Source: Oscillospiraceae bacterium (GTDB taxonomy: Bacteria > Bacillota > Clostridia > Oscillospirales > CAG-272). Taken from it: a stretch of DNA of 64,000 bases. Shown here one piece after another: positions 7,730 through 16,106 of the stretch. A program made the translations under genes and the position numbers. How positions within the stretch are numbered: the first letter of the stretch is position 1; each line of letters opens with the position of its first letter. The notes beneath the pieces were generated by a model that had not been told where the DNA came from, made no database searches, and was given only the letters and a program-made list of their open reading frames with translations. The stretch spans positions 1-64,000 of the forward strand of contig SVSE01000002.1 in NCBI GenBank assembly GCA_015064445.1. The letters are read 5' to 3'.

Positions 7730-9130
7730 ATGGCAAAAAATCTTGTTTATGACATTCACGAAAAGCCACCGTTTGGTAAAATGATTGTTTTCGCCATCCA
7801 ACAGCTTCTTGCAATTATGGCAGCTACTATCGCTGTTCCTGCAATTGTTGGTAACGGAATGTCTGCCTCTGCTGCTCTTTTCGGCGCAGGTGTAGGAACA
7901 ATTGTTTATCAGCTTTTCACAAAATTCCGTAGTCCTGTATTCCTCGGCTCATCCTTTGCGTTTATCGGCTCAATGAGTGCGGCATTCGCAGGTGCGGCAA
8001 CTGCAAGTCTTGGTTATCTCGGACTTTTAGTTGGTGCTATCTTCGCAGGTCTTGTTTATGTGGTAATCGCATTGATTGTTAAGCTTGTAGGCGTTAACTG
8101 GATTAACAAGCTTATGCCTCCTGCTGTAATCGGTCCAACAGTTGCACTTATTGGTCTTTCGCTTGCAGGTGCGGCGATTAAGGATGTATTCTCATACGGT
8201 CCACAGGTAGATGGCAATGGCGCATTTATTATGTCAACAAAAATTTGGCTTTCCCTCATTTGCGCTCTTGTAACACTCTTTGTAGTTATTATTTGCGCAA
8301 CATACGGAAAAAAGATGACAAAGCTAATTCCTTTCATTATTGGTATTCTTGCAGGCTATGTAACAGCCTTGATTTTTACCGTAATTGGATATATTGCTGA
8401 TGCTGATGCAATGAAGATTATCGACTTTGCTCCATTTACAGCGCTTGTATCTGACGGAGTTAAGCTTACAACCTTCCTTGACCTTCCAAAATTCACATTT
8501 GTTGAAGCATTTAAGGGCTTCAAGGACTTTGAATGGAGCTATCTTGCAACCGTTGCAGTTGCTTACATTCCTGTTGCGTTTGTTGTATTTGCTGAGCATA
8601 TTGCAGACCATAAGAATCTTTCAAGCATTATTGACGAGGACCTTCTTGAAAATCCAGGTCTTAACCGTACATTGCTCGGCGACGGTGTGGGCTCAATTGC
8701 AGGCGCGTTCTTTGGTGGATGTCCTAACACCACATATGGCGAGAGCGTTGGTTGCGTTGCTATCACTCGTAATGCCTCAGTTGCCACAATTACAACAACC
8801 GCTATTATGTCAATTTTGATTTCATTCTTCTCTCCATTCGTTGCATTCCTTGATTCGATTCCTGGCTGTGTAATGGGTGGCGTATGTATCACTCTTTACG
8901 GATTCATTGCAGTATCTGGTCTTAAAATGATTCAAAAGGTAGACCTTGAGGAGCGTGCTAATCTCTTTACTGTATCTGTTATTTTGATTACTGGTATCGG
9001 TGGTATGGCATTGTCAATTGGAAAGGTTACAATTACCTCTATTGCTTGTGCTTTGATTCTCGGCATTATTGTAAATATTGTTTTGAACAAATTCAAAAAG
9101 CCGTCTAAGGACAAGGAGGACAAGGAATAA
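7730..9130 (+). CDS. uraA: uracil/xanthine permease (NCS2 family)
   Basis: A 466-residue polytopic membrane protein of the nucleobase:cation symporter-2 family, importing uracil with protons. The sequence starts VYDIHEKPPFGKMIVFAIQQ, the typical UraA amino terminus. Typical elements include FLGSSFAFIGSM, FAEHIADHKNL (with the conserved substrate-site glutamate of UraA), and GCPNTTYGESVG with the NTTYGE signature. A lysine-rich cytoplasmic tail ends the protein. It overlaps upp by TAATG, so the two are translationally coupled. The pairing with uracil phosphoribosyltransferase fixes uracil as the likely substrate. AAGGAGAAATAAA precedes the ATG. Confidence 0.95.
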   Translation: MAKNLVYDIHEKPPFGKMIVFAIQQLLAIMAATIAVPAIVGNGMSASAALFGAGVGTIVYQLFTKFRSPVFLGSSFAFIGSMSAAFAGAATASLGYLGLLVGAIFAGLVYVVIALIVKLVGVNWINKLMPPAVIGPTVALIGLSLAGAAIKDVFSYGPQVDGNGAFIMSTKIWLSLICALVTLFVVIICATYGKKMTKLIPFIIGILAGYVTALIFTVIGYIADADAMKIIDFAPFTALVSDGVKLTTFLDLPKFTFVEAFKGFKDFEWSYLATVAVAYIPVAFVVFAEHIADHKNLSSIIDEDLLENPGLNRTLLGDGVGSIAGAFFGGCPNTTYGESVGCVAITRNASVATITTTAIMSILISFFSPFVAFLDSIPGCVMGGVCITLYGFIAVSGLKMIQKVDLEERANLFTVSVILITGIGGMALSIGKVTITSIACALILGIIVNIVLNKFKKPSKDKEDKE

Positions 9131-9771
9131 TGAAGGACTATAAAAATGTAGTAATCTTTGACCATCCTCTTATTCGCCACAAAATTGCAATACTACGCGA
9201 CGAGCGTACAAGCATGAAGGAATTTCGCGAATTGGTTGAGGAGATTACAACTCTTATGACCTATGAAAGCTTGAAGGAAGGAATTCCAACAACCGAAATC
9301 GAGGTTAAAACTCCACTTGAGGTTTGTAAGCAAACTGTTATTACAGATGGTTCAATTGTCATAGTTCCTATCCTGCGTGCAGGACTTGGAATGGTAAATG
9401 GTGTTCATGTGCTATTTCCAAGTGCAAGAGTTGGACATATCGGCATGTGCAGAAACGAGGAAACCTTAAAGCCTGATACATACTACTGCAAGCTCCCAGC
9501 AGGCATTGAGGACAAGCTTGTTATTATAGTTGACCCTATGCTCGCAACAGGTGGTAGCGCTTGCGACGCTATTCAGCTTCTTAAGGATAAGGGCTGTAAG
9601 CACATTAAGCTTATGTCGATTATCGGTGCGCCAGAGGGAGTATCTAAGGTTGCCGAGGCACATCCTGATGTCAACATTTATGTTTCTACTCTCGATAGAT
9701 GCTTAAACGAGCACGGCTACATTCTTCCCGGTCTTGGAGATGCCGGCGATAGACTTTTCGGTACAAAATAA
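9130..9771 (+). CDS. upp: uracil phosphoribosyltransferase
   Basis: A 213-residue cytoplasmic enzyme converting uracil and PRPP to UMP, completing the salvage route with the upstream permease. Recognisable elements are HPLIRHKIAILRDERTS at the start, VPILRAGLGMV, the PRPP-binding loop VDPMLATGGSACDA, and the uracil-binding C-terminus GYILPGLGDAGDR. The length is normal for the family. Its start codon overlaps the uraA stop (TAATG), and a strong terminator follows. Confidence 0.97.
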   Translation: MKDYKNVVIFDHPLIRHKIAILRDERTSMKEFRELVEEITTLMTYESLKEGIPTTEIEVKTPLEVCKQTVITDGSIVIVPILRAGLGMVNGVHVLFPSARVGHIGMCRNEETLKPDTYYCKLPAGIEDKLVIIVDPMLATGGSACDAIQLLKDKGCKHIKLMSIIGAPEGVSKVAEAHPDVNIYVSTLDRCLNEHGYILPGLGDAGDRLFGTK

Positions 9772-9777
9772 TCAAAA

Positions 9778-9800
9778 GCACCCGTTTGGGTGCTTTTCTT
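9778..9800 (+). terminator. terminator of uraA-upp
   Basis: GCACCC, loop GTTT, GGGTGC, followed by TTTTCTTTTTT. Confidence 0.9.
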
Positions 9801-9807
9801 TTTTCTA

Positions 9808-9836
9808 TTGACACACTAGTTGGAATTTGCTATAAT
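9808..9836 (+). promoter_or_regulatory. promoter of the secreted MBL-fold operon
   Basis: Consensus TTGACA (9808-9813) and TATAAT (9831-9836) with a 17-nt spacer. It overlaps any start upstream of 9840, so translation must begin at the ATG at 9874. Confidence 0.9.
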
Positions 9837-9873
9837 CAAAGTATATATAATAATGCGTAAAAGGAGAGCACGC

Positions 9874-12800
9874 ATGAAAAGAAAATTTTTATTCTTGGTC
9901 TTGGCGATAGCTATGATGCTAACGCTATGTCTAGCGGTTAATGCTATGGATGGCTCGGGCACTGAGAGTGATCCCTATTTAGTAGAAACCGCTGAGGATT
10001 TTTTGTCTATTAGCGAAAATTTGTCGGCACACTACAAGCTGATGGCAAGCATTGCCGTTTCGGCTGATGGAAATGCCGTAATAGACGCCTCGGACAGCAC
10101 CCCGTTTTCGGGTACGTTTGACGGTAACGGATATACCATTGACGTAACCGTTGTAGGTGCTACGTCGAATACAAACACCTTCGATTCTCTTTTCTCGGTT
10201 GTTTCGGGAAAAATCAAGAATCTTACGGTAACAGGTAGCATTTCAGGCTCTGACAAGGTTTCAGGCATTGCAGGTAAGCTCAAGGATTACGGTAACGTCG
10301 ACGGATGCATAAATTATGCAACCATAAGCGGCAGAAAGAACGTTGGCGGTATTGTTGGCTTGCTCGTTGGAAACGCAACTATTACAAACTGCGTTAACTT
10401 CGGTAGTATAAATGGAGCTAATTCTGTTAACGGCAAGGGTGTTGACACAGGCGGTATTGTTGGTTGCGTTTGGGAATCATCTAGTGGTGTAACAACAATT
10501 TCAAACTGCTACAACGCAGGCGTGGTTAACACAAATGGCGATAACAATGGCGGTATTTGCGGATATTTCTACGGTGGAAGCATCGAAAACTGCTTTAACA
10601 CAGGCAAGCTTATTTCCACCTCCACATCCTCTGTGGGCGAAATTTACGGAAAAGCCGAAAGAAGCAGAAGCTATAAAATAAACGGCTACTATTGCGATAC
10701 AAGAAACAAGGTAGTCGGTGTTGACGACAGCAGTGGTATCACTCTTAGCTCATATATGATTGAATCAACAGGTGTTGCAATTTATCTTGGAAACGGCTCG
10801 GGAATTCGTGGAGAATTTCATATGAACAAGAGCGTTTTCGAGGCATTCTCTTCTCTTGTTGACCGCATCTCAAGCGAGATTGAATACGGTACTGTTGTTT
10901 CGACAAAGGCAGTTTTGACACAAACTAACGGAAGTCTTATATCTCAAGAGGCAATCGACTCCCAAAAGGTTGTATTTGCGCCTGCATTCAAGGACGGTGC
11001 AATTCAATACTCATATGGCGATGCTACAAAGGGCGCTGGATATCACTCATACAGATATGCTCTTACGAACTTCCCTGACACAAGCAAGGCGTATAACACC
11101 GAATTCGTTATTCTCGGTTACATTATGATAACCAACGGTAACGAAAAGCAGGTAATTGCTCTTAACACGGTTTTATCGGACAGACTTGCCTCAGAGGTTG
11201 GCGAAACGGGTCTTAACGCAGTTTCAATCGTTCGTGTAGCCGAGGCTACTCTCAATGACGGTGATTTCAACGGAAATACCGATGCGCTCAATAGTCTTAA
11301 TCACATTGTCAGCTTCAAGGATTTTGAAGCTAAGATTGACATCGACGGTGTAACAGGCTACGGACACCTAAACGCTACATTTACAAAGAGCATCAGTAGC
11401 GATGACACGGTTGTTTTCAAGATTTCAAGCACTAACGCAACTGAGTTTAACAAGTACGTATACGATATGGCTTCAAACGGTTACGAAAAGGTTTCGCAAA
11501 ATGAAATAAACAACAATCTTTTCTACACCTACAAAAACGGCTCTACTCTTATCAATGCCGTTTTCTTCCCAAGCCAAAATGAGGTAACGGTTACACGCGA
11601 GAGCGTAACTAATTTGCCATCGAGCTTGAGCGCTCCTACATACGTAACGAAGAACACTCCGTCAATTACACAGATTAAGCTTGAGGCTTCCATTAAAGAG
11701 GGAATGTCCTACGTAATTCATCTCTCCGACGGAACATTCTTTATAATCGACGGCGGTTGGTGTGATAACGACCAAAATGAGGCAGATAAGCTCTACAACA
11801 AGCTTGTTGCCCTTGCAAACGGCAACGATATTGTAATTTCAGGTTGGCTTTTCACACATTGCCACGGCGACCATATCGGCACATTCAACCTTTTCGTTGA
11901 AAAGTATCACGACAGCGTTACAATCAAGGAAATTCTTTACAATTTCCCATCTGACGAGGATATTTTAAATAGTGGATCATCTTATATGATTGATAACTCG
12001 AAGCAGAGATATACTCAGTTCAGATACGTTATTTCGACATATCTAACGGATACGAAATACATTAAAATCCACAGTGGATACAAGTTCTACTATGCCGACG
12101 CGGAAATCGAAATTCTTCAAACCCTTGAGGATCTTTATCCTAGCACGGTTGCAAATTACGATTTCAACAACTCCTCTACTCTTTTCACAGTAAAGATAGC
12201 GGGACAAAAAATGCTATTTGTAGGCGACGTTGATGACGTAGGCGCATCAAGACTTAACGCTATGTTCGGTAGCACACTCAAGTCTGATTTCGTACAAATT
12301 GCTCACCACGGCATCAACTCATCAAGCACAATCAAGAATATGTACCTAAACGCAGATGCTGAATACGTATTCTATCCTGCTCCACTTGATTGGTATATCT
12401 CTCAAGAGGGCAATAATGCAAACTTCTACATTTCAACCGAAAGCAAGACTGTTAAGCAAATCTTTATTTCAGGTGTTGAAACCTTCACTCTTGAGCTTCC
12501 TTATGCAGGCACTCTCTATGACGGCAAGAAGACACCGGGCTATTCACCTGATGTTGAGGACGAGGAAGATACAAGAACCGAGGTTGAAAGACCTAGCGAG
12601 AGCGTAGCTCTTCCCGATGCTTATTTCGACCTTGATATGAGCTCAGGTACACCTGTTGACTCAAAGAACAACGCTACGGTTACAGTAACGGGCGGTTCTG
12701 TTGTTGATGCAACCGTTACTCACGATGGCAAGGAATCCACTACAAGCGTGTTTACGGGCGATAGATACAAGAATGCTTATTATATGACTCTCAACTTTAA

Positions 12801-13374
12801 TAACATTAAATCGGATGCCGAGTGGGAGAGCTTCGTTATGGGCTCATCCACGTTTGAGATTATGATAAGATTAGATAAGATTCCTACAAGCACTGTTGGT
12901 ATCTTCACATCATGTAACGAGGGTGGTACAACGATTTACATACGCAGAAACGGAAAACAGCTCAACTTCCAAATTGGCTCAACATATCCAAACGAGAACG
13001 GTCTTGGCGGTTCGGGCAAAGGTAACTATTCTGCTGTTACCTCGATGGAAAATGACGGACCTGCCATTGAAGCCGGTGATTTAGTTCACATTGTTGGCTC
13101 TTACGACAAGGCAACCAACAAAATGAAGCTTTACATAAACGGTATTCTCGTTTCAGAGGCTGATTACGGTACAGGTAGCTTCAAGGGTGGAAAGGGCAAC
13201 GACTACATCCTTGGTATCGGCTACAATCCTCAATACGACAATGAGGAAATATCAGACTGTGCAAACTATGAGGTGTTCGAGGCTAAGATTTATAGCAGTG
13301 CCTTGAGCGATGAGCAGGTTGCACAGGAATATTGGAACTGCATTGATGAAATTATGACGGAGGAGAACAAATGA
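9874..13374 (+). CDS. secreted GLUG / metallo-beta-lactamase-fold / LamG-like protein
   Basis: A 1,166-residue exported protein. Residues 1-23 are a signal peptide (MKRK, hydrophobic core, cleavage near VNA). Residues about 100-280 carry GLUG-type repeats (GGIVGLLVGNATITNCVNFG and relatives), found in surface adhesins and peptidases. A middle region of about 300 residues is unassigned. Residues about 590-880 form a metallo-beta-lactamase fold of the ComEC-hydrolase type, with the metal motif THCHGDHIG near residue 660, then FVGDVDD and IAHHGINSS. The last 250 residues resemble a LamG/concanavalin-like lectin fold (HIVGSYDKATNKMKLYINGI). The ATG is set by AAGGAGAG and by the promoter position. 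The stop overlaps the next gene by ATGA. The likely role is extracellular hydrolysis of a phosphoester or similar bond while bound to glycan. The substrate is unknown. Confidence 0.8.
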   Translation: MKRKFLFLVLAIAMMLTLCLAVNAMDGSGTESDPYLVETAEDFLSISENLSAHYKLMASIAVSADGNAVIDASDSTPFSGTFDGNGYTIDVTVVGATSNTNTFDSLFSVVSGKIKNLTVTGSISGSDKVSGIAGKLKDYGNVDGCINYATISGRKNVGGIVGLLVGNATITNCVNFGSINGANSVNGKGVDTGGIVGCVWESSSGVTTISNCYNAGVVNTNGDNNGGICGYFYGGSIENCFNTGKLISTSTSSVGEIYGKAERSRSYKINGYYCDTRNKVVGVDDSSGITLSSYMIESTGVAIYLGNGSGIRGEFHMNKSVFEAFSSLVDRISSEIEYGTVVSTKAVLTQTNGSLISQEAIDSQKVVFAPAFKDGAIQYSYGDATKGAGYHSYRYALTNFPDTSKAYNTEFVILGYIMITNGNEKQVIALNTVLSDRLASEVGETGLNAVSIVRVAEATLNDGDFNGNTDALNSLNHIVSFKDFEAKIDIDGVTGYGHLNATFTKSISSDDTVVFKISSTNATEFNKYVYDMASNGYEKVSQNEINNNLFYTYKNGSTLINAVFFPSQNEVTVTRESVTNLPSSLSAPTYVTKNTPSITQIKLEASIKEGMSYVIHLSDGTFFIIDGGWCDNDQNEADKLYNKLVALANGNDIVISGWLFTHCHGDHIGTFNLFVEKYHDSVTIKEILYNFPSDEDILNSGSSYMIDNSKQRYTQFRYVISTYLTDTKYIKIHSGYKFYYADAEIEILQTLEDLYPSTVANYDFNNSSTLFTVKIAGQKMLFVGDVDDVGASRLNAMFGSTLKSDFVQIAHHGINSSSTIKNMYLNADAEYVFYPAPLDWYISQEGNNANFYISTESKTVKQIFISGVETFTLELPYAGTLYDGKKTPGYSPDVEDEEDTRTEVERPSESVALPDAYFDLDMSSGTPVDSKNNATVTVTGGSVVDATVTHDGKESTTSVFTGDRYKNAYYMTLNFNNIKSDAEWESFVMGSSTFEIMIRLDKIPTSTVGIFTSCNEGGTTIYIRRNGKQLNFQIGSTYPNENGLGGSGKGNYSAVTSMENDGPAIEAGDLVHIVGSYDKATNKMKLYINGILVSEADYGTGSFKGGKGNDYILGIGYNPQYDNEEISDCANYEVFEAKIYSSALSDEQVAQEYWNCIDEIMTEENK

Positions 13375-13544
13375 AAAAATACATCTCTCCCGAAATGAAT
13401 TTTGAAGAAATTGCATCTATCGACACAATTTTATTAGAAAGTGGAATTTCAAAAAACGAAGGATTTGTAATTGATGAGCTTGACGGCTTTGACACCGAGG
13501 GCTCAAAATCTGCACTCTTCGATGCGGAATTTTGGTTTGAATAA
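13371..13544 (+). CDS. 57-residue acidic peptide, coupled to the MBL-fold gene
   Basis: A short open frame that starts inside the stop region of the preceding gene (ATGA overlap), with GGAGGAG just upstream as a very strong ribosome binding site. The product begins MKKYISPEMNFEEIASIDT and is rich in Asp, Glu and Phe, ending DAEFWFE. There is no signal peptide, cysteine or membrane segment. Small peptides opening MKKY-x-x-PE are common next to secreted proteins in gut Clostridia, but I do not know a function. Translation is supported by the overlap and by the next gene starting 1 nt after its stop. A substrate for a modifying enzyme or a small chaperone-like partner is possible, and I cannot choose between them. 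Confidence 0.7.
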   Translation: MKKYISPEMNFEEIASIDTILLESGISKNEGFVIDELDGFDTEGSKSALFDAEFWFE

Positions 13545-13545
13545 G

Positions 13546-13914
13546 ATGATTAAAAGAATTTTAGCTATAATGCTTATCGTATTTGTCGTAACAGGAGTGC
13601 TCTACTCCTGTGGCGACGATGACAATAGCTCATCATCGTCGAGCGAGGCGTCCGTGAGTGAATCATCAAGTGAGGAGTCCTCAAGCGAGAGCGAATCCTC
13701 ATCCTCGGAGCAATCGAGCTCCGAAGATAGCTCATCCGATAGCGAGAGCTCCGAAAGCAGCTCTTCAAGCGAGAGTGAGAGCTCGTCAAGCGAAAGCTCA
13801 TCAAGTGAAGTCGAAAGCTCCGAGGAGCAAGGTGGAAACGGTGATGGCAACGGTGGAAACAACGGCGGAAACGAGCCTACTAATCCCGATATTTGGACCA
13901 GCAATAAGCAATAA
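13546..13914 (+). CDS. Ser/Glu-rich lipoprotein
   Basis: A 122-residue lipoprotein. The N-terminus MIKRILAIMLIVFVVTGVLYSC is a lipoprotein signal with Cys as the acylated residue (lipobox LYSC, slightly non-standard). After GDDDN comes a low-complexity stretch of Ser and Glu/Asp of roughly 65 residues, then a Gly/Asn spacer and a short TNPDIWTSNKQ tail. It looks like a flexible, negatively charged stalk rather than a folded domain. The repeat of AGC/TCN/GAG codons opens shadow frames on both strands, which are not genes. It starts 1 nt after the 57-residue peptide, so all three genes form one operon ended by the terminator at 13921. The ATG at 13546 is chosen because the lipoprotein signal begins there. 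Confidence 0.75.
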   Translation: MIKRILAIMLIVFVVTGVLYSCGDDDNSSSSSSEASVSESSSEESSSESESSSSEQSSSEDSSSDSESSESSSSSESESSSSESSSSEVESSEEQGGNGDGNGGNNGGNEPTNPDIWTSNKQ

Positions 13915-13920
13915 CATCAA

Positions 13921-13956
13921 GAGCAGGATAAGCTTATCCTGCTCTCTTTGTTTTTT
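13921..13956 (+). terminator. terminator of the MBL-fold operon
   Basis: A perfect 24-nt palindrome (GAGCAGGATAAG and its complement) followed by a T-rich tract. Confidence 0.9.
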
Positions 13957-13966
13957 ATAAAAGATA

Positions 13967-13995
13967 TTGACTGCACTAAAATAAAATTGTATAAT
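13967..13995 (+). promoter_or_regulatory. promoter of the DUF6259-like gene
   Basis: TTGACT (13967-13972), 17-nt spacer, TATAAT (13990-13995), 28 nt before the ATG at 14024. Confidence 0.85.
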
Positions 13996-14023
13996 TGAAT
14001 TAACAACTATCAGGAGAAAAAAT

Positions 14024-16075
14024 ATGTACAATATTCACGCAAATAGAATACATCTCTCAATAGATGAAGAAAGAGGCGTTATTTCATCCTTAATGCTTGA
14101 TAACAAGGAATGCTGTGTCGGCGAATGCCCTATTTTTACGATTAGGCTTCGTGACAGGGACGGTGGCTGTTACTATGTTAATTCGAGCGATGCTTCGCTA
14201 TGCACAGCTGATGATTTTACTCTTGTTTATGAGGGCTTCGAGGGCTTTGGCGAGCTTTCGGTCAAGCTTATTATAAATGCGAGCGACAAAATCGAGTGGC
14301 GCATTGAAATAGACGGTGTGGACAATACGCGTGCTATTGAATGGGTTGAATTTCCAAAGGTATGCCTTCCTCGCCTAATTGATAATGACGCAAACGGTGG
14401 AAAAATCGTTTTCCCATACAATGAGGGAATGATTGTATCAAACGAAAGCTTGCTTCCTCGATATGAGATGGAATTCCCTATGTCGGGCGCTTACTTTATA
14501 TTTCCAAATATGGTATGCTCACAGTTTATGGCATATTTATTTGACAATGTAGGTCTTTACATAGGCGCGCACGATACCGAAAGAGGCTTCAAGGGTATTG
14601 ATTTTTATCCGAGCGAGGATTCTCTTGTTTTAACAATTCGACCATATTCAGGCGCTGATTTCGGGCAAGGCTACGCTTCACGTTTCCCTGTTGTATGGCA
14701 GATCTGTGGTGGCGATTGGCAGGATGCGTGTGAGCTTTACAGATCGTGGTTTGAGGATAATTTACCAAAAAATCTTATGCCGATAAGCGAAAACAAAAGA
14801 CTCCCCAACTGGTATGAGCGCTCACCCTTGATTGTAACCTATCCTGTGCGTGGAATGCACGATACGGACGAAATGAAGCCGAATGCGCTATTCCCATATA
14901 CAAACGCACTTCCTATTTTAAACAAGATAAAAAACAACACAGGGTGTCAGATAATGGCTCTTCTTATGCATTGGGAGGGCACTGCTCCTTGGGCGCCACC
15001 TTATATGTGGCCACCATTTGGTGGAGAGGCTCTTTTTAATGAGTTCAGAGATGCCCTACACGAAAGCGGAGATTTGCTCGGCATTTATTGCTCGGGTCTT
15101 GGTTATACTCTCAGAAGCACGCTAATTGAGAGCTATAATTGTGAAAAGGAAATCGAGCGCGATGATGTGCTCTCTGGTGTGTGCCATTCTCCGTCCAACA
15201 AGCCAGAGCTTGGCAGAACCTGCTGTCCTTATCAGCGCTATGGCTATGATATTTGTCCAGCATCAAAAAAAGGTCTTGAAATTCTCGAGCAAGGCTTTGA
15301 GCCTATTTTCCAAAGTGGCGCTGACTATGCGCAAATTCTCGACCAAAATCACGGTGGCGGTCAATATATGTGCTACGCAAGAGAGCACGGGCATCCACCT
15401 ATGCCTGGAGCTTGGATGACTGAAAATATGCAGAGGCTTCTCCTTGACTGGTCGAAGCGCACAAATATGATTTTTGGCTGTGAGAGCGCTGCCTCCGAGC
15501 CATTTATTGGTGGACTTTTGATGAGCGACAACCGATACGAGCTTAACTATCCATTCGGCACGCCTGTTCCTGTTTATGCTTACATTTATCACGAGTATGT
15601 AAGAAACTTTATGGGAAATCAATGTGGCTGTCCTTTTGATACTGCGTGTGACACTCTGCGCTATCGTCTTGCTTATTCGTTCTCAATTGGCGATATTATG
15701 ACGCTTGCCCTCGCTCCAAATGGGGATTTAATGACGCATTGGAGTACGCGCGATTTCGAGCATGCACCCGATATGGAAAAGACCTTGCGCTTTATCAAAA
15801 ATGTGATGAGGTTCTATGACGAGGTTGGCAAGAAATACCTATATTCTGGCAAAATGGCAGTTGCACCAAGCATTGGGTGTGATACGATTACAATTCCACT
15901 CTCCAGAGGTCAAAGTCAAATAACTCTTCCACGCTTGCTCTCATCCTGTTGGCAAGCAGATAACGGAAAAGTCGCATACATTGTGGTAAATCCAGAAGAT
16001 AAAGAGCTTGAGTTCAGTATAGAAAACGAACGCTTTACAGTATTGCCACTTGATGCCACCTTGATAATAAAATAA
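14024..16075 (+). CDS. DUF6259-like TIM-barrel protein, probable glycosidase
   Basis: A 683-residue protein without a signal peptide. The first 250 residues look like an all-beta galactose-mutarotase-like sandwich (sugar-shape recognition). The central part resembles a TIM barrel with MALLMHWEGTAPWAPPYMWP and a conserved acid-rich strand IFQSGADYAQILDQNHGGG, and residues near 465 read TNMIFGCESAASEPFIGG. The closing region resembles a small beta domain (YSGKMAVAPSIG onward). I match it to the DUF6259 family from memory of the WEGTAPWAPP motif, with moderate certainty. Catalytic residues are not assigned; Asp/Glu in AQILDQN and FGCESAA are candidates. The gene has its own promoter and terminator. 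Given the glycosidases around it, a cytoplasmic glycoside hydrolase is the best guess. Confidence 0.6.
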   Translation: MYNIHANRIHLSIDEERGVISSLMLDNKECCVGECPIFTIRLRDRDGGCYYVNSSDASLCTADDFTLVYEGFEGFGELSVKLIINASDKIEWRIEIDGVDNTRAIEWVEFPKVCLPRLIDNDANGGKIVFPYNEGMIVSNESLLPRYEMEFPMSGAYFIFPNMVCSQFMAYLFDNVGLYIGAHDTERGFKGIDFYPSEDSLVLTIRPYSGADFGQGYASRFPVVWQICGGDWQDACELYRSWFEDNLPKNLMPISENKRLPNWYERSPLIVTYPVRGMHDTDEMKPNALFPYTNALPILNKIKNNTGCQIMALLMHWEGTAPWAPPYMWPPFGGEALFNEFRDALHESGDLLGIYCSGLGYTLRSTLIESYNCEKEIERDDVLSGVCHSPSNKPELGRTCCPYQRYGYDICPASKKGLEILEQGFEPIFQSGADYAQILDQNHGGGQYMCYAREHGHPPMPGAWMTENMQRLLLDWSKRTNMIFGCESAASEPFIGGLLMSDNRYELNYPFGTPVPVYAYIYHEYVRNFMGNQCGCPFDTACDTLRYRLAYSFSIGDIMTLALAPNGDLMTHWSTRDFEHAPDMEKTLRFIKNVMRFYDEVGKKYLYSGKMAVAPSIGCDTITIPLSRGQSQITLPRLLSSCWQADNGKVAYIVVNPEDKELEFSIENERFTVLPLDATLIIK

Positions 16076-16077
16076 GA

Positions 16078-16106
16078 AAAAGCACACTCTAAGTGTGCTT
16101 TTTTAT
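16078..16106. terminator. bidirectional terminator, 14024 gene and PTS operon
   Basis: AGCACACT, loop CTA, AGTGTGCT with A-run before and T-run after, between two convergent genes. Confidence 0.9.

Noticed and set aside
13574-13960. Several open frames over the Ser-rich lipoprotein
   Set aside because: Caused by the low-complexity codon repeat; only the frame starting at 13546 has a lipoprotein signal.
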